The position numbers and the translations under genes were made by a program. Source: a virus. Taken from it: DNA of 25,477 nt. Below are positions 22,677 through 25,477 of the stretch, piece by piece. Location: positions 1 to 25,477 of the IMG/VR virus record IMGVR_UViG_3300017598_000009; one strand, given 5' to 3'. The notes under the pieces were generated by a model. That model was not told the DNA's origin and did not search any database. It saw only the letters and a program-made list of their open reading frames with translations. Position 1 is the stretch's first letter, and each line of letters begins with the position of its first letter.

Positions 22677-23132
22677 TTATCCCCTTTTTTGCTTTTTCAG
22701 TGATATCCAGACCGCCACCGCACCAACCATCTTGGATGCCGTCATCACGATCACATTCGCGGGACTTAAAATCCCAATCATTGCGGTAAACACAATGGAA
22801 TCAATTGGTGTACCCACTGCTGATGACCATAGGATTCGATCACGCAATGGTCGCTTGGTGAATGTATAAACAACCCAATCAACGATCTCGGATACCAGGA
22901 ACGCGGCCACTGATGCGATAGCAACGAATGGGTCTGCCATTACATAAGAGATTGCACCGCCGACTAACATCACCGGGATCACCCAATGCCCTATCTTGCG
23001 TTGCGCTAGGTCGCGGAAGATGAACGTCAAGCCGACAATCATTGATGTTGGCTGCCAAATGCCAATGGGTGGAATGACGGTGAATAACCAATTCACCGAT
23101 ACGATACTGATCAGATAAATTATTGCCCACAT
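22677..23132 (-). CDS. yhhQ: YhhQ/QPTR-family queuosine precursor transporter
   Basis: 151 residues, shorter than bacterial YhhQ (over 200). About five membrane segments are visible. Family motifs are GIWQPTSMIVGLTFIFRDLA, then QRKIGHW, SEIVDWVVYTF, DRILWSSAVGTPIDSIVF and the final VIVMTASKMVGAVAVW. In bacteria these proteins import 7-deazaguanine bases (preQ0, preQ1) used for queuosine. The gene overlaps the 3' end of the DpdA/TGT-like gene by 13 bases and has no tRNA-queuosine synthesis neighbours. A supply role for the adjacent base-exchange enzyme is therefore the obvious reading. Family assignment is confident; substrate is inferred. Confidence 0.85.
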   Translation of the reverse strand: MWAIIYLISIVSVNWLFTVIPPIGIWQPTSMIVGLTFIFRDLAQRKIGHWVIPVMLVGGAISYVMADPFVAIASVAAFLVSEIVDWVVYTFTKRPLRDRILWSSAVGTPIDSIVFTAMIGILSPANVIVMTASKMVGAVAVWISLKKQKRG

Positions 23133-23857
23133 AGTTTGAACTCCCGTTGTACTGTTAAGTTGTTATTCCATAATGGAGCAGAGTTATAAGCCTCAACCCT
23201 ATCCGCTATGATGTTTGCCCTCTGACTTTCCTTTCTAGGCAGATATATTCCAAACCGTTGCTCTGGCATGAATGATCTAGTAGCCGCAGATGCACTGTCA
23301 GCAGATGCCAAGGGGATTGATTGGAAAATCCTTTGGTCTAACATCCGCAATCCATGTAACTTGCATCGCGGCCTACCAAGGTCATCACATAAAACGTCCA
23401 TCGCTTGTGCAATCCGCGTCCAGAATTTCTTGCCCCCGGGTTCCATGCCTTCCGTTGAGCCAAACGCAACTCGATCCCATCTGAGAGAGAGGCGATCCAA
23501 ACGATCTAGTGATTCATTTAGATGCCATACCGGAACCCCATCGCTGATGTAAGGCCAATCCTCGATCAAGCCATCGTTTTGATCTTCACTGCCGTTGATG
23601 ACATCAGGTATCAATGCCCAATCAAAACCAGGATGCCGCCGCCAATCATCCACCCAATCGGTGTAACCTTTAACGTCCAGGTCTTTGCCGGATTTCCATA
23701 CAGAAAATGCACCGTTATCGAGTACAAATGAATGACTGACTTCTGCCATTGTTTCCAATTCGGAGCGGTGGGCAAAACTGATCAAAGAATGTCGGCCAGT
23801 GAAGAATTCATGCGACTGATTGGCTTTACCAAGAGGGCCACCGTGGTAATGAATCAT
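23120..23857 (-). CDS. DpdA/TGT-like base-exchange enzyme (phage DNA 7-deazaguanine modification)
   Basis: 245 residues, a phage protein related to tRNA-guanine transglycosylase. The pattern runs from the N-terminal IHYHGGPLGKANQ and DNGAFSVWKSG (D47) through WALIPDVINGSEDQN, VPVWHLNESLDRL and AFGSTEGMEPGG to CKLHGLRML. The near-terminal I-P-L-A-S-A-D-S-A-S has D187, a likely nucleophile equivalent. DpdA enzymes swap guanine for preQ0 or related 7-deazaguanines in DNA, blocking restriction enzymes. The upstream ribosome site AGGAGG overlaps the previous stop. The short length (versus more than 350 for tRNA TGT) and the missing zinc-binding cysteines argue for the phage class. Direct neighbour of a YhhQ transporter. 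Confidence 0.8.
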   Translation of the reverse strand: MIHYHGGPLGKANQSHEFFTGRHSLISFAHRSELETMAEVSHSFVLDNGAFSVWKSGKDLDVKGYTDWVDDWRRHPGFDWALIPDVINGSEDQNDGLIEDWPYISDGVPVWHLNESLDRLDRLSLRWDRVAFGSTEGMEPGGKKFWTRIAQAMDVLCDDLGRPRCKLHGLRMLDQRIFQSIPLASADSASAATRSFMPEQRFGIYLPRKESQRANIIADRVEAYNSAPLWNNNLTVQREFKLCGQ

Positions 23858-23861
23858 CTTC

Positions 23862-23867
23862 CCTCCT
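23862..23867 (-). promoter_or_regulatory. Ribosome-binding site AGGAGG for the DpdA-like gene
   Basis: On the - strand AAAGGAGGG lies just downstream of the Rad52-type stop and 4 bases before ATG 23857, giving unusually strong initiation and fixing the start. Confidence 0.75.
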
Positions 23868-24326
23868 TTACGAATTGTCTTTTAGTTCTTTCGTCCACCC
23901 AGCAATCTCACCATCCTCTCGATCGTCCATCAGCGCGTCGTAGCCCTCTGGTGTGGCCCAATACGCCGCCTCTCTGTTGGCGTTAAAGCATCCCGGGTGA
24001 TAGTACAGGCGCCCGATTCCCCAAAGCACCCCAGCTCGCTTGAGCGCATCTGATATGCCACCCTTGGCTGACTCTATCTGGGTGTCGTCAGCGCCATCCG
24101 ACTTGCTGACCCAATCCCCTTGCACCCGGCAGGATATATTGCATATCATTCGGTTGCCAAGCCATTCGTACTTTGTCTGCCAACCCTCCGGCCCAAACAC
24201 CTCGTCCAGCCTGTCCATAACATCACGGGCTGTGATATAGGCCAGTTCTTTTCCTCCGGGTCCAGCCCTAAAACTTACCTTGGCTACGGGGAACGGGCGT
24301 TTAAGAGCGCGCTCAATCTGATTCAT
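23868..24326 (-). CDS. Rad52/Rad22-family single-strand annealing protein
   Basis: 152 residues. The Rad52-type core is seen in VSFRAGPGGKELAYITARDV, then LDEVFGPEGWQTKYEWLG and ISCRVQGDWVSKSDGADDTQ. IESAKGGISDALKRAGVLWG and IGRLYYHPG follow. The order 'AY-x-x-x-R-x-x-x-x-R-L-x-x-x-x-G-x-x-x-W', 'KG-x-x-SDALKRA' and 'lG-x-x-LY' is characteristic. Phage Rad52-like proteins anneal single strands after exonuclease action, and this window also encodes a RecB-like exonuclease and a PD-(D/E)XK nuclease. An AAGGAG ribosome site is 7 bases before ATG 24326. The start overlaps the stop of the upstream gene (ATGA). Confidence 0.85.
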   Translation of the reverse strand: MNQIERALKRPFPVAKVSFRAGPGGKELAYITARDVMDRLDEVFGPEGWQTKYEWLGNRMICNISCRVQGDWVSKSDGADDTQIESAKGGISDALKRAGVLWGIGRLYYHPGCFNANREAAYWATPEGYDALMDDREDGEIAGWTKELKDNS

Positions 24327-24673
24327 TCTTGTCTCCTTTTTTTTTGCGTTGATAATTGTAGAAAATGGTCCGCACGTACAACTGCCAGGACCGGGCGGTA
24401 ATTTTTCTTAATAAAAAGAGCAGGCTCATAGTCGCCCGCGTTAGCGCATGCTTGATCCCAACTGGACCACACGTTTAGCGCCTCTTGATTTTTACATTCT
24501 ACACTATATGGCCACTGGCGTCGAGCCTCTTGTGACAGCATCAGGTCTTCCCCGGGCGCTCCCATCGACCTAGACTCTATGTCTTCTGGTGCCACATTTA
24601 GCAGGCTTAACAGACTCAGGCGTAGCCACTGTTGTAGGCGACGGCCTTTCGATTTGGCGGACTGTGGCCTCAT
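24323..24673 (-). CDS. PD-(D/E)XK nuclease, Holliday-junction-resolvase-like
   Basis: 116 residues. The catalytic pattern is visible as the G-E-D-L-M-L-S-Q-E-A-R segment (acid at about residue 47) followed by S-V-E-C-K-N-Q-E (E and K of the PD-(D/E)XK core). A helix with W-S-S-W-D-Q-A-C-A-N-A and a strand E-P-A-L-F-I-K-K-N come next. This compact order is that of phage resolvase-like nucleases encoded near replication helicases. Start ATG 24673 overlaps, as ATGA, the end of the frame that continues the helicase past its TGA, which supports both. It probably processes recombination or replication intermediates. Confidence 0.75.
   Translation of the reverse strand: MRPQSAKSKGRRLQQWLRLSLLSLLNVAPEDIESRSMGAPGEDLMLSQEARRQWPYSVECKNQEALNVWSSWDQACANAGDYEPALFIKKNYRPVLAVVRADHFLQLSTQKKRRQE
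24333..24338 (-). promoter_or_regulatory. Ribosome-binding site AAGGAG for the Rad52-type gene
   Basis: AAGGAG on the - strand with 6-7 bases to ATG 24326, inside the end of the PD-(D/E)XK gene. Confidence 0.7.
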
Positions 24674-24798
24674 CCCACTTGGTATCCTCGAGTATTGGTA
24701 CCACCTATTTCAGACAATGCCTGTATCTCAACAAACGCCAAGTCTGCAGGTCTGCGTTTCTCAGACCAGCGCATCGAGTAGGGCGAGAAATACAATCA
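24670..24798 (-). other. Open extension of the helicase frame beyond its TGA
   Basis: Directly after the TGA at 24796-24798 the same frame stays open for 41 codons to TGA 24670-24672. The encoded stretch starts L-Y-F-S-P-Y-S-M-R-W-S-E-K-R-R and ends G-G-T-N-T-R-G-Y-Q-V-G. The 'aLYFsP-x-S-x-R' beginning is what one expects after the conserved K-Q-R-x-G segment of phage DnaB-like helicases. The final TGA overlaps ATG 24673 of the nuclease gene as ATGA, the same coupling used across this genome. The extension thus looks like the true 3' end of the helicase gene cut off by one stop codon. Confidence 0.7.
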
Positions 24799-25477
24799 CA
24801 CCGCTCCTATCCAAGCGCTACCGTGGCGTTGCTTTAGCACATGCAGGCGTGTGTCCGCCTGCGCGTTGATCTCCTCGCGGTCCTCGTCCGGCAGGCTCAG
24901 ATCCTGCAACTTGCGCTCCTTGGACTCATTGCGCTCTATCATCAGAATGTTGTCTGCCAAGTCCGACAGCATACTGCTGCCCCGGATGTTGTAGCGACTG
25001 ACCGGCTCGCCGGGACTAGGCTTGCGGGTATGCTCCACCAAGTGAATGTGCAGGCCGGTTTGGCGTGCGGTTTGCACAAGATCTGTCATCAACTCACCTT
25101 GGGATTGGTTAACATCCTGGCTAGGCAGTTTCATCACCGTGAGGTTATCGATGGCCACCTGCGTGGTACCATGCTCCTCTTGGCAATACCTCATCACGCT
25201 CATCAGGTCACCGATATCAACGCTGCCCACAGCGTCATAGATTAGAAAACGCTTTTCCAACCAAACCAGCACAGCATTAACACCAGGCTCCTCGATCTGC
25301 CCCGGCAGTTTAGCGCACGCCTGCTGGATCATGCGAGCGATGTTGATTGTGGGGCTGAACTCTGGGCTGATGAGCAGGATCTTTTCCTCACGATCGGACC
25401 AGCGATCGCCACGTAGCCAGTACAGAAGGCACTGGGTTAACATGGCACTCTTGCCTGCAAAATTGGCACCACCCACA
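24796..25477 (-). CDS. DnaB/RepA-like replicative helicase, partial (N-terminus beyond window)
   Basis: About 226 residues are visible, entering from the right edge. A GTG at the edge is not a real start, since it lies inside the Walker A. Motifs: Walker A G-G-A-N-F-A-G-K-S, LLISPEFSPTINIARMI, a Walker B-like T-Q-V-A-I-D-N-L, the sensor segment HLVEHTRKPSPG, and a G-S-S-M-L-S-D-L-A-D-N-I-L-M-I-E-R stretch matching 'G-S-x-x-l-x-D-x-A-D-x-v-l-x-l-x-R'. The segment VLKQRHGSAWIG matches the 'KqRnG' near the C-terminus of DnaB-like phage helicases. The frame then stops at TGA 24796, followed by an in-frame 41-codon remainder. If the stop is real, the protein lacks its C-terminal tail. Confidence 0.85.
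   Translation of the reverse strand, partial: VGGANFAGKSAMLTQCLLYWLRGDRWSDREEKILLISPEFSPTINIARMIQQACAKLPGQIEEPGVNAVLVWLEKRFLIYDAVGSVDIGDLMSVMRYCQEEHGTTQVAIDNLTVMKLPSQDVNQSQGELMTDLVQTARQTGLHIHLVEHTRKPSPGEPVSRYNIRGSSMLSDLADNILMIERNESKERKLQDLSLPDEDREEINAQADTRLHVLKQRHGSAWIGAV

Noticed and set aside
24841-25245. 134-residue + strand frame opposite the helicase
   Set aside because: The - strand carries clear Walker motifs and other helicase signatures, so the + frame is a shadow without a ribosome site.
1-25477. CRISPR arrays, tRNA genes and rho-independent terminators
   Set aside because: No regularly spaced direct repeats, no tRNA-like cloverleaf with CCA end and no clear GC-hairpin followed by a T run was found by eye. 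The window is almost wholly coding, with gaps of about 30 bases or less.

Overview
The window looks like part of the genome of a tailed marine bacteriophage, most likely a podovirus. The evidence is gene content and style: an unbroken string of virion, tail-fibre and ejection-type proteins on the + strand, then a compact replication, recombination and nucleotide block on the - strand. Nearly every junction is a 1- or 4-base stop/start overlap (TAATG, TAGTG, ATGA), and no intergenic gap exceeds about 30 bases. The gene mix (class II ribonucleotide reductase, A-type iron-sulfur carrier, DUF6356-like and DUF3310-like small proteins) recalls phages of marine alphaproteobacteria. That host is an inference, and no host marker is present. 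Terminase, portal, capsid and DNA polymerase lie outside the window.

Left part (+, 1-4527): receptor-binding region. It starts with the end of a small structural protein and a 58-residue gene. Then come three fibre genes with related N-terminal motifs, three tandem paralogous beta-rich genes (2557-4234), and small tail-assembly-chaperone-like genes placed between them.

Middle (+, 4540-15149): a large tail-hub-like protein, a conserved 94-residue protein, a possible GNAT-like protein, Gly/Asp-rich and Pro-rich structural proteins, a protein ending in an S74 intramolecular chaperone/peptidase, and two large internal or ejection-type proteins (615 and 984 residues). The longer one opens with a duplicated ITAPWEE motif.

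15150-18675 (+): a cluster of small exported and membrane proteins of lysis or host-takeover type, including an overlapping membrane-peptide/lipoprotein pair. It also holds an A-type Fe-S carrier (IscA/ErpA-like) and a secreted TIM-barrel hydrolase-like protein.

18605-25477 (-): transcribed towards the first block, with the two blocks overlapping tail to tail. In the direction of transcription it encodes a DnaB-like helicase (cut by the window edge), a PD-(D/E)XK nuclease, a Rad52-type annealing protein, a DpdA/TGT-like enzyme, a YhhQ-family queuosine-precursor transporter, a B12-dependent ribonucleotide reductase, two small proteins (one DUF3310), a possible ssDNA-binding-type protein, a RecB-like exonuclease, a NUMOD1-HNH endonuclease and a 71-residue protein.

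Two observations stand out. First, the DpdA-like and YhhQ genes form a two-gene set that could import a 7-deazaguanine base and insert it into phage DNA. Second, the helicase frame is interrupted by a TGA, beyond which 41 more sensible codons run to an ATGA overlap with the next gene. That points to a recent nonsense change, an assembly error or readthrough.
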